Assembly (NCBI GenBank): GCA_937995645.1
Contig: CALKJP010000054.1
Location: 1 to 40,484 of the forward strand
DNA length: 40,484 nucleotides
From: an uncultured Bacteroidia bacterium
GTDB lineage: Bacteria; Bacteroidota; Bacteroidia; JACCXN01
Direction: 5' to 3'
Of the stretch, positions 25,823-35,268 are shown piece after piece (the first letter of the stretch is position 1; the number at the start of each line of letters is the position of its first letter). The notes below the pieces were generated by a model that did not search any database, had not been told where the DNA came from, and saw only the letters and a list, made by a program, of their open reading frames with translations. Position numbers and translations under genes: made by a program.

Positions 25823-25894
25823 TAAATTTAGTTGTTTACAATTAGTTTTCATTCATATTTATTTCTTTTAATCCTTAATCTGAATTAATTGTTG

Positions 25895-25902
25895 TAACTT
25901 TG
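25895..25902 (+). promoter_or_regulatory. -7 box TAACTTTG for typA
   Basis: TAACTTTG matches the TAnnTTTG consensus and ends 24 bases before the typA ATG. No clean TTG -33 element is visible. Confidence 0.55.
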
Positions 25903-25926
25903 CAACCTTAATTTTTTATCAGTTTT

Positions 25927-27741
25927 ATGCAAAATATTCGCAACATCGCCATTATTGCACACGTTGACCATGGAAAAACTACTTTAGTTGACAAAATTTT
26001 ACACCAGTGTAAATTATTCAGAGAAAATCAGCAAACAGGAGAATTAATACTCGATAATAACGATTTGGAAAGAGAAAGAGGCATAACCATTCTTTCTAAA
26101 AATGTATCAGTTCGATATAAAGATCACAAAATAAACATAATTGATACCCCTGGTCACTCCGATTTTGGTGGTGAAGTAGAGCGTGTATTAAATATGGCCG
26201 ATGGTGTTTTACTTTTGGTAGATGCCTTTGAAGGGCCAATGCCTCAAACACGATTTGTGTTACAAAAAGCAATACAGGCCGGATTAAAACCTGTAGTTGT
26301 AGTAAACAAAGTAGATAAACCAAATTGTCGTCCGGAGGAAGTACAAGAACAAGTTTTTGATTTGATGTTTAACTTAGGTGCAACTGAAGATCAATTAGAT
26401 TTCCCTACCGCTTATGGCTCTTCAAAACAAGGATGGATGGGCGAAGACTGGAAAAACCCAACAACAGATTTCACATATTTATTAGACCTGATAATAGATA
26501 AAATTCCTGCACCTCCACAACATAGCGGTACATTACAATTACAAATTACATCTCTGGAATATTCTAATTTTACCGGAAGAGCGGCAGTTGGAAGGATATA
26601 CAGAGGAACCATAAAAGAAGGACAACCAATATCATTGGTTAAGCGCGATGGAAGTATAATTAAAACCAGAGTGAAAGAATTATTTGTATTTGAAGGCTTA
26701 GGAAAAGAAAAAGTTACCGAAGTATCATCCGGTGAAATAGTAGCTGTTACCGGAATAGAAGGTTTTGAAATTGGCGATACCATTGCTGATTATGAAAGTC
26801 CTGAAGGTTTAAAAGCGATAGCCATTGATGAACCAACCATGAACATGTTGTTTACCATTAACAACTCTCCTTTTTTTGGTAAAGAAGGCAAGTTTGTTAC
26901 ATCGCGTCACTTACGCGACAGATTATACAGAGAAACTGAAAAAAATCTTGCCATGCGAGTAGAAGAAACAGATTCTGCTGATTCATATTTAGTATATGGT
27001 CGTGGTATTCTTCACTTATCAATTTTAATAGAAACCATGCGCAGAGAAGGATATGAATTACAAGTAGGTCAGCCTCGCGTAATATTTAAAGAAATAGACG
27101 GACAAAAATGTGAGCCAATTGAAATATTATCTATTGATGTTCCTGAAGAATATTCAGGAAAAGCCATTGAGCTGGTAAGTAAGCGTAAAGGCGAAATGAA
27201 AGAAATGACTCCTAAAGGAGATTTAATTCACCTGGAATTTGAAATTCCTTCTCGCGGTATCATTGGTTTAAGGAATAACTTACTTACAGCCACAGGAGGC
27301 GAAGCCATTATGTCGCATCGTTTTAAAGCATATGAGCCCTTTAAAGGAGAAATTCCGGGTCGAATAGCCGGTTCATTAATTTCTATGGATACCGGAACAG
27401 CCATTGAATATGCATTGGATAAATTGCAAGACAGAGGTTTTTTCTTTATAGATCCGGGAGAAGAAGTGTATGAAGGAATGGTAATTGGTGAACATACCCG
27501 TCCTAACGATTTAGTTGTAAATGTTACCAAAACAAAAAAACTAACCAATATGAGAGCATCAGGCGCTGATGAAAAAATGCGCATTGCTCCTGCAGTTAAG
27601 TTTTCATTAGAAGAAGCATTGGAATATATTCAGGCAGATGAGTATGTAGAACTTACTCCTAAATCAATTCGTTTGCGTAAAATTTACCTAAACGAAAATG
27701 AACGTAAACGCAGAGAAAAAGAATTTGCATTAGAAGCATAA
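25927..27741 (+). CDS. typA: Ribosome-associated GTPase TypA/BipA
   Basis: This 604-residue translational GTPase binds the ribosome and assists assembly or stress translation. The G motifs are AHVDHGKT (11-18, P-loop), ERERGITI (48-55, switch I), DTPGH (73-77) and NKVD (127-130). The rest has the EF-G-like domains II, III and V and the TypA-specific C-terminal domain with THTRP-like GEHTRPNDLVVN and KTKKLTNMRASGADEK, which separate it from LepA and EF-G. It is preceded by a clear -7 box and followed after 46 bases by frr, possibly in one transcript. Confidence 0.96.
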   Translation: MQNIRNIAIIAHVDHGKTTLVDKILHQCKLFRENQQTGELILDNNDLERERGITILSKNVSVRYKDHKINIIDTPGHSDFGGEVERVLNMADGVLLLVDAFEGPMPQTRFVLQKAIQAGLKPVVVVNKVDKPNCRPEEVQEQVFDLMFNLGATEDQLDFPTAYGSSKQGWMGEDWKNPTTDFTYLLDLIIDKIPAPPQHSGTLQLQITSLEYSNFTGRAAVGRIYRGTIKEGQPISLVKRDGSIIKTRVKELFVFEGLGKEKVTEVSSGEIVAVTGIEGFEIGDTIADYESPEGLKAIAIDEPTMNMLFTINNSPFFGKEGKFVTSRHLRDRLYRETEKNLAMRVEETDSADSYLVYGRGILHLSILIETMRREGYELQVGQPRVIFKEIDGQKCEPIEILSIDVPEEYSGKAIELVSKRKGEMKEMTPKGDLIHLEFEIPSRGIIGLRNNLLTATGGEAIMSHRFKAYEPFKGEIPGRIAGSLISMDTGTAIEYALDKLQDRGFFFIDPGEEVYEGMVIGEHTRPNDLVVNVTKTKKLTNMRASGADEKMRIAPAVKFSLEEALEYIQADEYVELTPKSIRLRKIYLNENERKRREKEFALEA

Positions 27742-27787
27742 AATAAAATCATGATATTTTTATTTTTGCTAACATAATATATAGTTT

Positions 27788-28351
27788 ATGAACCAAGAAA
27801 TACAAAATATTTTAAACGATACAAAAGAAAAAATGAACAAAGCATTAGTTCATTTAGAAGCAGAATTAATAAAAGTACGTGCCGGTAAAGCTAATCCGCA
27901 AATGTTGGATGGAATATATATTGATTATTACGGGGTAAATACTCCATTAAGCGGAGTAGGAACTATAAATACTCCTGATGCACGTACGCTGGTAATTCAG
28001 CCATGGGAAAAAAATATGTTGCAACCAATTGAAAAAGCTATTTTAGCTTCTAATATTGGTTTAACACCTCAAAATGACGGAGCTTTAATTCGGATTAATA
28101 TTCCACCATTAACCGAAGAGCGCAGAAAAGATTTAGTTAAACAGGCAAAAGCTCATGCCGAGCATGCAAAAGTTGGAGTAAGAACAGTGCGTAAAGATGC
28201 GAATGACGAAGTAAAGAAGTTGCAAAAAAACGGTTTGCCTGAAGATATTGCAAAAGATGCAGAAACAAAAATTCAGCAAATTACCGATCAGTTTATAGCT
28301 AAAATAGATGAACATTTAGCTAAAAAAGAAAAAGAAATAATGACGGTATAG
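27788..28351 (+). CDS. frr: Ribosome recycling factor
   Basis: The 187-residue protein splits post-termination ribosomes together with EF-G. The long helical domain and IRINIPPLTEERRKDLVKQAKAHAE are diagnostic, and the length is normal. VRAGKANPQMLDGI, YGVNTPLSGVGTI and VIQPWEKNM form domain II. In many bacteria frr follows pyrH; here it follows typA instead, so the usual pyrH-frr linkage is broken in this window. There is no terminator before the convergent anti-sigma gene, whose stop is 12 bases away. Confidence 0.96.
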   Translation: MNQEIQNILNDTKEKMNKALVHLEAELIKVRAGKANPQMLDGIYIDYYGVNTPLSGVGTINTPDARTLVIQPWEKNMLQPIEKAILASNIGLTPQNDGALIRINIPPLTEERRKDLVKQAKAHAEHAKVGVRTVRKDANDEVKKLQKNGLPEDIAKDAETKIQQITDQFIAKIDEHLAKKEKEIMTV

Positions 28352-28362
28352 TTTTAAAAAAA

Positions 28363-29580
28363 TTATTCCAACGCTTTTAAACTATCGGCTGCCAATTGTT
28401 GGTAGCCATTGTTTTTTGCAGCAATTTCTTTTAACAATGCTTTTGCTTTTTCATTTTTACCATTTGCTTTATAGCTTAGCGCTAAGTACCATTTAGCAGA
28501 TTCCTGAAATTTGCTATTGTTGTTTTTTGATAATGGCTCTAAATAGTTAATGGCTTTTGTATAAGATGAATTATCAAAAGCAAATACTCCTGCATAATAT
28601 TGGTATTCGTCATTATTATAATTCGTTTGTGCCAGCGAATCCATTTTTAAAAATGCAGCCTCAAAGTTTTTTCTGTTATGCAAAGCAATGGCTTGATTAA
28701 AAGGATTATTTGCATCGAAAACTGCTTTTGCAAGCGATTTATTGGCACTTTCCTTTTCCTGTTTTGTTTCATCTAATACAGCTGCAGGAAACTGTTCAGC
28801 AGAAAAATAACCTTCTGTTTTTTTCTTATTACTTTCTTCTCTCTTTGGAATATCGTGTGTTATGGTAGAGCTTGCAGATGCAGGGGTATGGCTCATTTCT
28901 AAATTATCAATAGCATTAAATCTTCCACTTGCGTTTTTAGTTAAATCATATTCTTTGTTTCCATCCGCTAATACCATTCCTGAATTAGTAGAAGCCTGTT
29001 TTTGTAATGTTGTTTCTTTCATTGGCAAATCATGCTTATTGGCAATTTCTGTTTTTTCAATGATATTTTCTAATATGCTTTTTTGTTCAGATTTTTGTTG
29101 ATCTCTTAAAGTATAATTCGGAAAAATTGTTTGAGGGGCTGGAGCACTTTTTGCTTCAGCAGCTTCTTCGCTGTTGGCGCTATTCTCGGTAGCTTTTATA
29201 ATATCTGTTGGAACTTTAGTGTTCTTAAAAGTTTGTTCACTCACTACGCGACCTTCATCCAGCTTTAGCATTTTATTATAAATCCCGAAACTTATTAAAA
29301 TAAGTACAGATGCAGCTGCTGCCAGTATAACTTTGCTTTGAAAAGGAATAATTTTTCGATTGCTTGAATTTTGATATTTTCTACGAACAGCATGTTCTAT
29401 ATCCCTAATATTTTTGTCTCTGTTTAAACTAAGTCGTAGTCCATCAACGGCATCAGCCAAAACCGGATCTTCTTCAATGGCTTTTGCAAAATCCATTCGT
29501 TCTTTTGCAGGCAAGCCACCTCTTATAAAAGCCAATAGTTTTTCTTTTGTTGGCATGGTATGTTGTGATTTGTTTACCAT
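28363..29580 (-). CDS. Membrane anti-sigma-like protein with periplasmic TPR region
   Basis: The 405-residue protein starts with a cytoplasmic helical segment (KEKLLAFIRGGLPAKERMDFAKAIEEDPVLADAVDG), like the sigma-binding part of anti-sigma factors. One transmembrane helix follows at about 82-101, then a low-complexity Lys/Glu/Ser linker and TPR-like repeats (about 290-400: FNQAIALHNRKNFEAAFLKMD, YQYYAGVFAFDNSSYTKAINYLEPL). It overlaps the sigma gene by seven bases (ATG within its stop region), strongly suggesting a coupled sigma/anti-sigma pair. An internal ATG at 29556 would avoid the overlap. I infer that it retains the sigma factor at the membrane and is released by an envelope signal sensed through the TPR part. 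Confidence 0.7.
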   Translation of the reverse strand: MVNKSQHTMPTKEKLLAFIRGGLPAKERMDFAKAIEEDPVLADAVDGLRLSLNRDKNIRDIEHAVRRKYQNSSNRKIIPFQSKVILAAAASVLILISFGIYNKMLKLDEGRVVSEQTFKNTKVPTDIIKATENSANSEEAAEAKSAPAPQTIFPNYTLRDQQKSEQKSILENIIEKTEIANKHDLPMKETTLQKQASTNSGMVLADGNKEYDLTKNASGRFNAIDNLEMSHTPASASSTITHDIPKREESNKKKTEGYFSAEQFPAAVLDETKQEKESANKSLAKAVFDANNPFNQAIALHNRKNFEAAFLKMDSLAQTNYNNDEYQYYAGVFAFDNSSYTKAINYLEPLSKNNNSKFQESAKWYLALSYKANGKNEKAKALLKEIAAKNNGYQQLAADSLKALE

Positions 29581-30158
29581 TGTTTTTTACGCATTATGTT
29601 CCACAGATTTCTTTTCCCGTTTTGCAAATAACTTTTCACCTGTTTTAAATCATAGCCTGTAATTGTTGCTACATCCTGATAACTTTTTTCTTCAATATAA
29701 AAAAGTTTAATACAAATTCTCTGTTCGTTGTTTAGTTGTTCTATTGCTAATTCTAACTGTTGTAATTGCTCTTCATTTTCATTGGTATTAGTTAGATGCA
29801 TTTCTTCGGCCATTTCCATAAAAAGCTGTTCACTTTTTTGCCATTTATCAGATATTTTGTTTTTATTTTTTTCAGAACGTAATTGCATAAGGCAGTAATT
29901 GCGAGTTACAGAATGAAGCCAGGAAGAAAAATTACTTATTTCATAATTATGTATTTCTTGCATTACTTTTTCAAAAACTTCCATAACGGCATCTTTACTT
30001 TTTTCTTCATCTTTCAGATATTTCATACAAATACCATATACTAAGTAAGTGTAGCGTTCAAATAATATACCCATACATTCCTTGTCATCGCTTTTTTTAA
30101 AGCGATTTATCAGACTACTATCAGCTTCTTTAGTTTTATTTTTGCGGAATAAAAACAA
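29574..30158 (-). CDS. ECF-type RNA polymerase sigma factor
   Basis: This sigma-70 family protein of about 194 residues has region 2 (LFERYTYLVYGICMKYLKDEEKSKDAVMEVFEKVM) and region 4 (LEQLNNEQRICIKLFYIEEKSYQDVATITGYDLKQVKSYLQNGKRNL), with a short linker and no regions 1 or 3. The frame is open to 30224, but every candidate start is TTG. I use the TTG at 30158 (MFLFRKNKTKEADSS) because a -7 box lies at 30177-30184 and the extra residues upstream are hydrophobic and unlike the family. It is the first gene of the operon with the anti-sigma gene and divergent from the giant sensor gene. Regulatory targets are unknown. Confidence 0.8.
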   Translation of the reverse strand: MFLFRKNKTKEADSSLINRFKKSDDKECMGILFERYTYLVYGICMKYLKDEEKSKDAVMEVFEKVMQEIHNYEISNFSSWLHSVTRNYCLMQLRSEKNKNKISDKWQKSEQLFMEMAEEMHLTNTNENEEQLQQLELAIEQLNNEQRICIKLFYIEEKSYQDVATITGYDLKQVKSYLQNGKRNLWNIMRKKQW

Positions 30159-30176
30159 TATTATTTTATTGATTCT

Positions 30177-30184
30177 CAAAAATA
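30177..30184 (-). promoter_or_regulatory. -7 box TATTTTTG for the sigma-factor gene
   Basis: The minus-strand TATTTTTG lies inside the frame upstream of the chosen TTG start, which argues against the longer N-terminus beginning at 30224. Confidence 0.4.
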
Positions 30185-30274
30185 CATTATTTGATAAAAT
30201 ACGAATTATTAAATAAATAAACAAGTAGAACTTGAATTTTTAAGGTTTTAAAAAGATTTCTAACTTGCACACGT

Positions 30275-33200
30275 ATGTTTAAACACCATTTAAATAAATT
30301 CTTATCGGCAATTTATTTTGTTGCAATTTCCCTTGTTGTTTTTGGCCAAAACAATACCATAAAGTTTACCCGTATTTCATTAAAAGAAGGCTTATCGCAA
30401 AGTACCGTAAATTCTATATTACAGGATAAACGTGGGTTTATGTGGTTTGCTACTCAGGATGGATTAAACAGATACGATGGATATACTTTTACCGTATTTA
30501 AGCATAGTTTGCAGGATACTAATTCTATTTCCAATAACTTTATACATGCTATTGTAGAAGATGTTTATGGAAATATTTGGGCTGCTACTGATGCAGGTTT
30601 AAATTGTTACAATCCCGAAACACAAAAGTTTACCAGATACTTTGCTCAGCCAAATAATAAAAATTGGCTGGGAAGTAATACCATTCATGCCTTGGCTGCA
30701 GATAAAAACGGAAATATTTGGGTAGGAACCGCTGATGCCGGATTATACTATTTTGATGTAAAAGCAAAATTGTTTAAAGCATACAAATCTGATTTTTCTG
30801 ATTCTACAATTAGCAGTAATGCCATTCAATCGTTATTTATAGATAAAAATGAAAATCTTTGGATTGGTACAGTTGGCGGTGGTTTAAATTTTTTCGACAG
30901 TAAATACAGAAAATTTAAAGTTTATCAAGAAAATGGTAAAGAAACATCCATTAGCAATAATTTAATCTGGTCGGTAATTCAGGATTCTGAAGGTTTTATT
31001 TGGGTAGGAACAAACGATGGATTAAATAGGTTGGATATAAAAAGTCAAACAATTAAGCATTTTAAAAATAAACCCGGAGATGTTTTTTCATTAAGCAATA
31101 ATGTTGTAAAAAGTATTTTAGAAGATAATTTAGGAAATATTTGGGTGGCTACATCAGGAGGTTTAAATCGTTTAAATAAAGCAACAGCAACATTTACCCG
31201 TTTTCAGCATCAGCCTTATATACAATCCAGTTTATCGAATGATAATTTGTTTTCACTTTATCAGGATAGAACGGGTATCATGTGGGTTGGAACCAACAAA
31301 GGAATAAGCAAGTTCGATAACACCAAACAAAATTTTATTCATTACAGAAATATTCCTTACGAAGAAAATACCATTAATAACGATGTAATATGGAGTATTT
31401 ATGAAGATTCGCAGGGCATTTTGTGGGTTGGTACTGAAGAGGGTTTAAACAGAATAGACCGTAAACAATTTAAAGTAAAGCACTATAAACATGGTGCATC
31501 AAAACGTAATGTAAAGTATAACGAGTATATATTTTCTTTGTTTGAAGATAGCGATGGAGTGCTATGGGTAGGAACCGATGCCGGATTATATACATTTAAC
31601 AAATCAGCCGAAAAATTTAATCTTTTTAAAACCGTAGCGAAAGAACTTTCGCCATTAGAAGAAAAACGTGTGTATTATATTTTTGAAGATACAAACAAAA
31701 ACTTATGGGTTGGTACTAAAGAAGGCCTATACATTATTGATAAATCAAGAAAAAATATTCAACATTTTATAAATAATCCAGACGATAGCTTATCAATAAG
31801 CAATAATATTATAAGAGTAATTATAAAAGACAAAAATGATAATATTTGGATTGGCACAAATGGAGGGGGCCTAAACAAAGCTATTGTAATTGAAAAAGAG
31901 GGAGAAATTAATGTTCATTTTAAATCTTATCAGGCAGCAAAGGGAAGTATTAACAACAATATTATCTTAAGTATATACGAAGACAAAAACGGATTCTTCT
32001 GGATAGGAACTTATGGAGGAGGCTTAAATCGCTTCGATCCATCTACCGGTTCGGCTGAAGCATTTACCGAAAAAAACGGATTGTCGAACGATGTAGTTTA
32101 TAGCGTTTATTCCGATTCAAAAAGTAATTTATGGATGAGTACCAATAAAGGTATTTCCATGTTCAATCCTAAAACACGACAATTTTCCAATTACTTTGAA
32201 AACGATGGCTTACAAAGTAATGAGTTTAATATTGGTGCACATTTTCAAAGTAAAAAAGGCGAATTGTTTTTTGGAGGAATAAATGGATTTAATTGTTTTT
32301 TCCCTGATAAAATTTCTATAAATACCATACCTCCACAAGTTGTATTAACCAACTTTCAAATTTTTAACAAACCCATTTATCCCGGAGATAATTCACCACT
32401 TAAAAAATCAATTTCAGAAACCGAAGAATTAGTGCTTTCATACAAAGATGATGTTATAACATTTGAATTTGCCGCCTTGCATTATTCCTCACCTGAAGCA
32501 AACCGCTATGCTTATATGATGGAAGGATTTGATGAAGGCTGGAACTATGTGGATACCAGAAGACAGGCAAGTTATACTAATCTGGATCCCGGCACTTATA
32601 CATTTAGAGTAAAAGCATCTAACTCAGATGGAGTATGGAACGAAAATGGTGTTTCACTAACCGTTATTATTACTCCACCATTTTGGATGCGCTGGTGGTT
32701 TAGAATAGCATTTATTTTAGGCGCAATTGGAATTGTTTTTTACTTCTATCGTAGAAGAATAAATCGCATAAGCAGCCAGAAAAAATATCTGGAAAAATTA
32801 GTGCGCGAGCGCACCATGGAGGTTGTACAACAAAACGAAAAAATTCGCAAGCAAAACGAATTGCTCGAAAAAGAGAAAGAAAAAGTAGAAAAATTACTTT
32901 TAAATATACTCCCACAAGAAACCGTTGAAGAGCTTAAAAGTAAAGGCAAAGCATCACCACGTAGCTACCGTATGGCATCTGTAATGTTTACCGATTTTAA
33001 AGGATTTACCCAGCGTGCAGAATCTATGCGTCCACAAGAACTGGTAGATGCGCTCGACAGATACTTTATAAAGTTTGATGAAATTATTATGAAATATGGA
33101 TTAGAAAAAATAAAAACTATTGGCGATTCATACATGTGTGCCGGAGGGGTACCTATTAGAAACCGAAGCAATCCGATAGATATCGTTTTGGCAGCCTTAG

Positions 33201-34195
33201 AAATACAACGATACATGAAACAAATGCAAGAAGAAAGTATTGCAAAAGGCGAAAAACCATGGGAATTAAGAATAGGTATTCATACCGGCGAAATAATTGC
33301 AGGGGTAATAGGGATAAAACGCTTTGCCTATGATATATGGGGAGATACCGTAAATGTTGCAAGTAGAATGGAAATGCAAGGCGAAGTAGGTAAAGTAAAT
33401 ATATCAGGTGCAACTTACGAACTTATTAAAGATTATTTTGAATGTACATACAGAGGTAAAGTTCCTGCCAAAAATAAGGGCGAAATCGATATGTATTTTG
33501 TAGAAAAAATACGTCCTGAATTATCTGAAAATGGCGATGGAATAATACCAAATGATACATTTAGAGCCAACATGGCTACCAACTTGTATTATCGAATTAA
33601 TTATAGAAAAGCCGAGCAGTTTATATTAAAGAAATTAGAGCGAGAGCTTCCAAAAGATTTATACTATCATGGTTTACATCATACCATTGATGTACGCGAT
33701 GCTGCTGAACGTATTGGCAAAGCAGAAGGAGTAGAAGGAGAAGATATGCATATACTTAAAACAGCTGCCATGTTTCACGATGCCGGTTTTGTAAAACAGT
33801 ATTTTAAAAATGAACCGATAGGAGTGGAAATGTGTAAAGAAATTCTTCCTCAATTTGGGTACAGTCCGGAGCAAATAGAGGCTATTGAAAAAATGATTAT
33901 GGCAACACAAATCCCTCAAAATGCACAAACCCTACTTGAAAAAATTATTTGCGATGCCGATTTGGATTATTTAGGAAGAGAAGAAGATTTCTTTAAAATT
34001 GCAGATACACTTAAAATGGAGCTAATGGCTCGCGGCAAAGTAAGCAGCGATAAAGAATGGGATGCTATACAGATTGCCTTTTTGGAAAAGCATACCTATT
34101 TTACAGATTATTCAAAAAAATACCGTCAACCGGTTAAAGAAAAGCATATTGAAATGATTAAAAAACGATATGCAGAAAATAATTATAAATCATAA
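30275..34195 (+). CDS. Giant sensor: beta-propeller, Y_Y_Y domain, transmembrane helix, class III cyclase and HD domain
   Basis: The 1306-residue protein has a signal peptide (1-25) and about fourteen propeller repeats of the form xIWVGTxxGLNRxD (30-690), giving two seven-bladed propellers. A Y_Y_Y domain (about 735-800), one transmembrane helix (about 808-825) and a coiled coil (835-885) follow. The class III cyclase domain (897-1078) has metal ligands Asp907 (FTDFKGFT) and Asp951 (KTIGDS). Lys947 and Asp1020 (YDIWGDTVNVASRM) are the residues that select adenine, and Asn1027 and Arg1031 complete the site, so it should make cAMP. The last 180 residues are an HD hydrolase (HH at 1135-1136, HD at 1168-1169, DAD at 1227-1229). 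Hybrid two-component systems usually place a kinase where this one has a cyclase. Confidence 0.93.
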   Translation: MFKHHLNKFLSAIYFVAISLVVFGQNNTIKFTRISLKEGLSQSTVNSILQDKRGFMWFATQDGLNRYDGYTFTVFKHSLQDTNSISNNFIHAIVEDVYGNIWAATDAGLNCYNPETQKFTRYFAQPNNKNWLGSNTIHALAADKNGNIWVGTADAGLYYFDVKAKLFKAYKSDFSDSTISSNAIQSLFIDKNENLWIGTVGGGLNFFDSKYRKFKVYQENGKETSISNNLIWSVIQDSEGFIWVGTNDGLNRLDIKSQTIKHFKNKPGDVFSLSNNVVKSILEDNLGNIWVATSGGLNRLNKATATFTRFQHQPYIQSSLSNDNLFSLYQDRTGIMWVGTNKGISKFDNTKQNFIHYRNIPYEENTINNDVIWSIYEDSQGILWVGTEEGLNRIDRKQFKVKHYKHGASKRNVKYNEYIFSLFEDSDGVLWVGTDAGLYTFNKSAEKFNLFKTVAKELSPLEEKRVYYIFEDTNKNLWVGTKEGLYIIDKSRKNIQHFINNPDDSLSISNNIIRVIIKDKNDNIWIGTNGGGLNKAIVIEKEGEINVHFKSYQAAKGSINNNIILSIYEDKNGFFWIGTYGGGLNRFDPSTGSAEAFTEKNGLSNDVVYSVYSDSKSNLWMSTNKGISMFNPKTRQFSNYFENDGLQSNEFNIGAHFQSKKGELFFGGINGFNCFFPDKISINTIPPQVVLTNFQIFNKPIYPGDNSPLKKSISETEELVLSYKDDVITFEFAALHYSSPEANRYAYMMEGFDEGWNYVDTRRQASYTNLDPGTYTFRVKASNSDGVWNENGVSLTVIITPPFWMRWWFRIAFILGAIGIVFYFYRRRINRISSQKKYLEKLVRERTMEVVQQNEKIRKQNELLEKEKEKVEKLLLNILPQETVEELKSKGKASPRSYRMASVMFTDFKGFTQRAESMRPQELVDALDRYFIKFDEIIMKYGLEKIKTIGDSYMCAGGVPIRNRSNPIDIVLAALEIQRYMKQMQEESIAKGEKPWELRIGIHTGEIIAGVIGIKRFAYDIWGDTVNVASRMEMQGEVGKVNISGATYELIKDYFECTYRGKVPAKNKGEIDMYFVEKIRPELSENGDGIIPNDTFRANMATNLYYRINYRKAEQFILKKLERELPKDLYYHGLHHTIDVRDAAERIGKAEGVEGEDMHILKTAAMFHDAGFVKQYFKNEPIGVEMCKEILPQFGYSPEQIEAIEKMIMATQIPQNAQTLLEKIICDADLDYLGREEDFFKIADTLKMELMARGKVSSDKEWDAIQIAFLEKHTYFTDYSKKYRQPVKEKHIEMIKKRYAENNYKS

Positions 34196-34210
34196 TTTAA
34201 AACACCTATT

Positions 34211-34256
34211 TATCACTAAAAAGCCCTCCAAATTTTTGGAGGGCTTTTTAGTGATA
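34211..34256. terminator. Strong bidirectional terminator
   Basis: A perfect 22-bp inverted repeat (tatcactaaaaagccctcc and its complement) with only two central bases between the arms has A and T runs flanking a GC-rich stem. It ends both the sensor gene and the convergent stress-protein gene. Confidence 0.9.
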
Positions 34257-34267
34257 CTCATACAAAT

Positions 34268-35092
34268 TTAAGAACCTAATATTCCTCCTGAAACGGTAAC
34301 TTGAATTGGATTTACACAAAGCACAGGAATTTGCGGATCGTTCGTTAAAATATGTTGTTCGTCTGATGAACCTAAAAAGTCAGGAACACCAGCCGCATCC
34401 GGATCGTTTACTATTGCAATTAAATCAGCATTGATGGATGCTGCATATCGAATGGTAAGTTTGGTAAAATTTCCTTTATCTTCAGAAATTACAATTTCAT
34501 ACGGAATATTCTGCTCTTTCAAGAATCTTTCGGTAAATGCAACATTTCTTTTTACTGCATTACTCAAAAACTCATCATCTTCTTTTGGGGCAAATACATA
34601 TACTTTTGAACCAAAATATTTAGCTAAATATGCCGTAGAATCAAGCTTTTGCTTGGTTTCTTTCGACATATCCATGGGCAATACTATTTTCTCGTATCCA
34701 TCTGAAATGCTTTTTTCTTGTACCACAATAAATGGAACATTAGAGTTAGTAATAACCTTTATAGCGTTGCTTCCTGTTAAGTGCTGAATTCCTCTTACTC
34801 CATGAGTCCCCATAATAATAAGTTTTGCACCAATTTCTGCGGCTACATCCCCAATATCATCAAAAATATTACCTACACGTGCAATAATATTAACTGTTAC
34901 ATCATGTTTTGCTCTAGTATCTTCTGCAATTTTGTTTAATTTCTCTTTTGCAGCATCAATGGCGTTTTGTTTAGCTACTATGTGCAACAGGTTTATTTCT
35001 GCCCCCAGCTTTTTAGCTAATACAATTGCATGATTCAAGGCACAATCTGCTACTTTGGTAAAATCGGTTGGAACTAAAATTACATTTTTCAT
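34268..35092 (-). CDS. Tandem universal stress protein
   Basis: The 274-residue cytoplasmic protein has two UspA domains. The first has VPTDFTKVADCALNHA and a GTHG...GS ATP-binding loop with eight rather than nine residues between the glycines. The second (from YEKIVLPMDMS) has lost the loop and is probably structural. It differs from the ars-operon Usp, where both loops are intact, so the two are not interchangeable. It has a very good promoter (TTTG-N19-TACTTTTG) and is monocistronic. A role in surviving growth arrest or energy stress is inferred from the family. Confidence 0.87.
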   Translation of the reverse strand: MKNVILVPTDFTKVADCALNHAIVLAKKLGAEINLLHIVAKQNAIDAAKEKLNKIAEDTRAKHDVTVNIIARVGNIFDDIGDVAAEIGAKLIIMGTHGVRGIQHLTGSNAIKVITNSNVPFIVVQEKSISDGYEKIVLPMDMSKETKQKLDSTAYLAKYFGSKVYVFAPKEDDEFLSNAVKRNVAFTERFLKEQNIPYEIVISEDKGNFTKLTIRYAASINADLIAIVNDPDAAGVPDFLGSSDEQHILTNDPQIPVLCVNPIQVTVSGGILGS

Positions 35093-35140
35093 ATAGGCTT
35101 TAAAGTTTTTATTTTATATAAAAAACTATGATTTAGCTGA

Positions 35141-35171
35141 CAAAAGTAGTGATTTTAATTATGCCAACAAA
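35141..35171 (-). promoter_or_regulatory. Promoter TTTG-N19-TACTTTTG for the stress-protein gene
   Basis: On the minus strand TTTG (35171-35168) and TACTTTTG (35148-35141) are separated by 19 bases, a full match to the Bacteroidota consensus. The -33 box overlaps the T run of the upstream operon's terminator. Confidence 0.8.
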
Positions 35172-35207
35172 AAAGGGTTAGTATTTTGAATTTCAAAATA
35201 CTAACCC
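35168..35207 (-). terminator. Terminator of the 35269-35884 operon
   Basis: A perfect 15-bp stem (gggttagtattttga and complement, loop att) is followed on the minus strand by a T-rich run. It stops transcription from the small-protein operon just upstream of the stress-protein gene. Confidence 0.85.
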
Positions 35208-35268
35208 GATACAGCTAAAAACTAAACTTTTGTAGCTTAAAGAGAATAATTGTAATAAGATTTAATTT

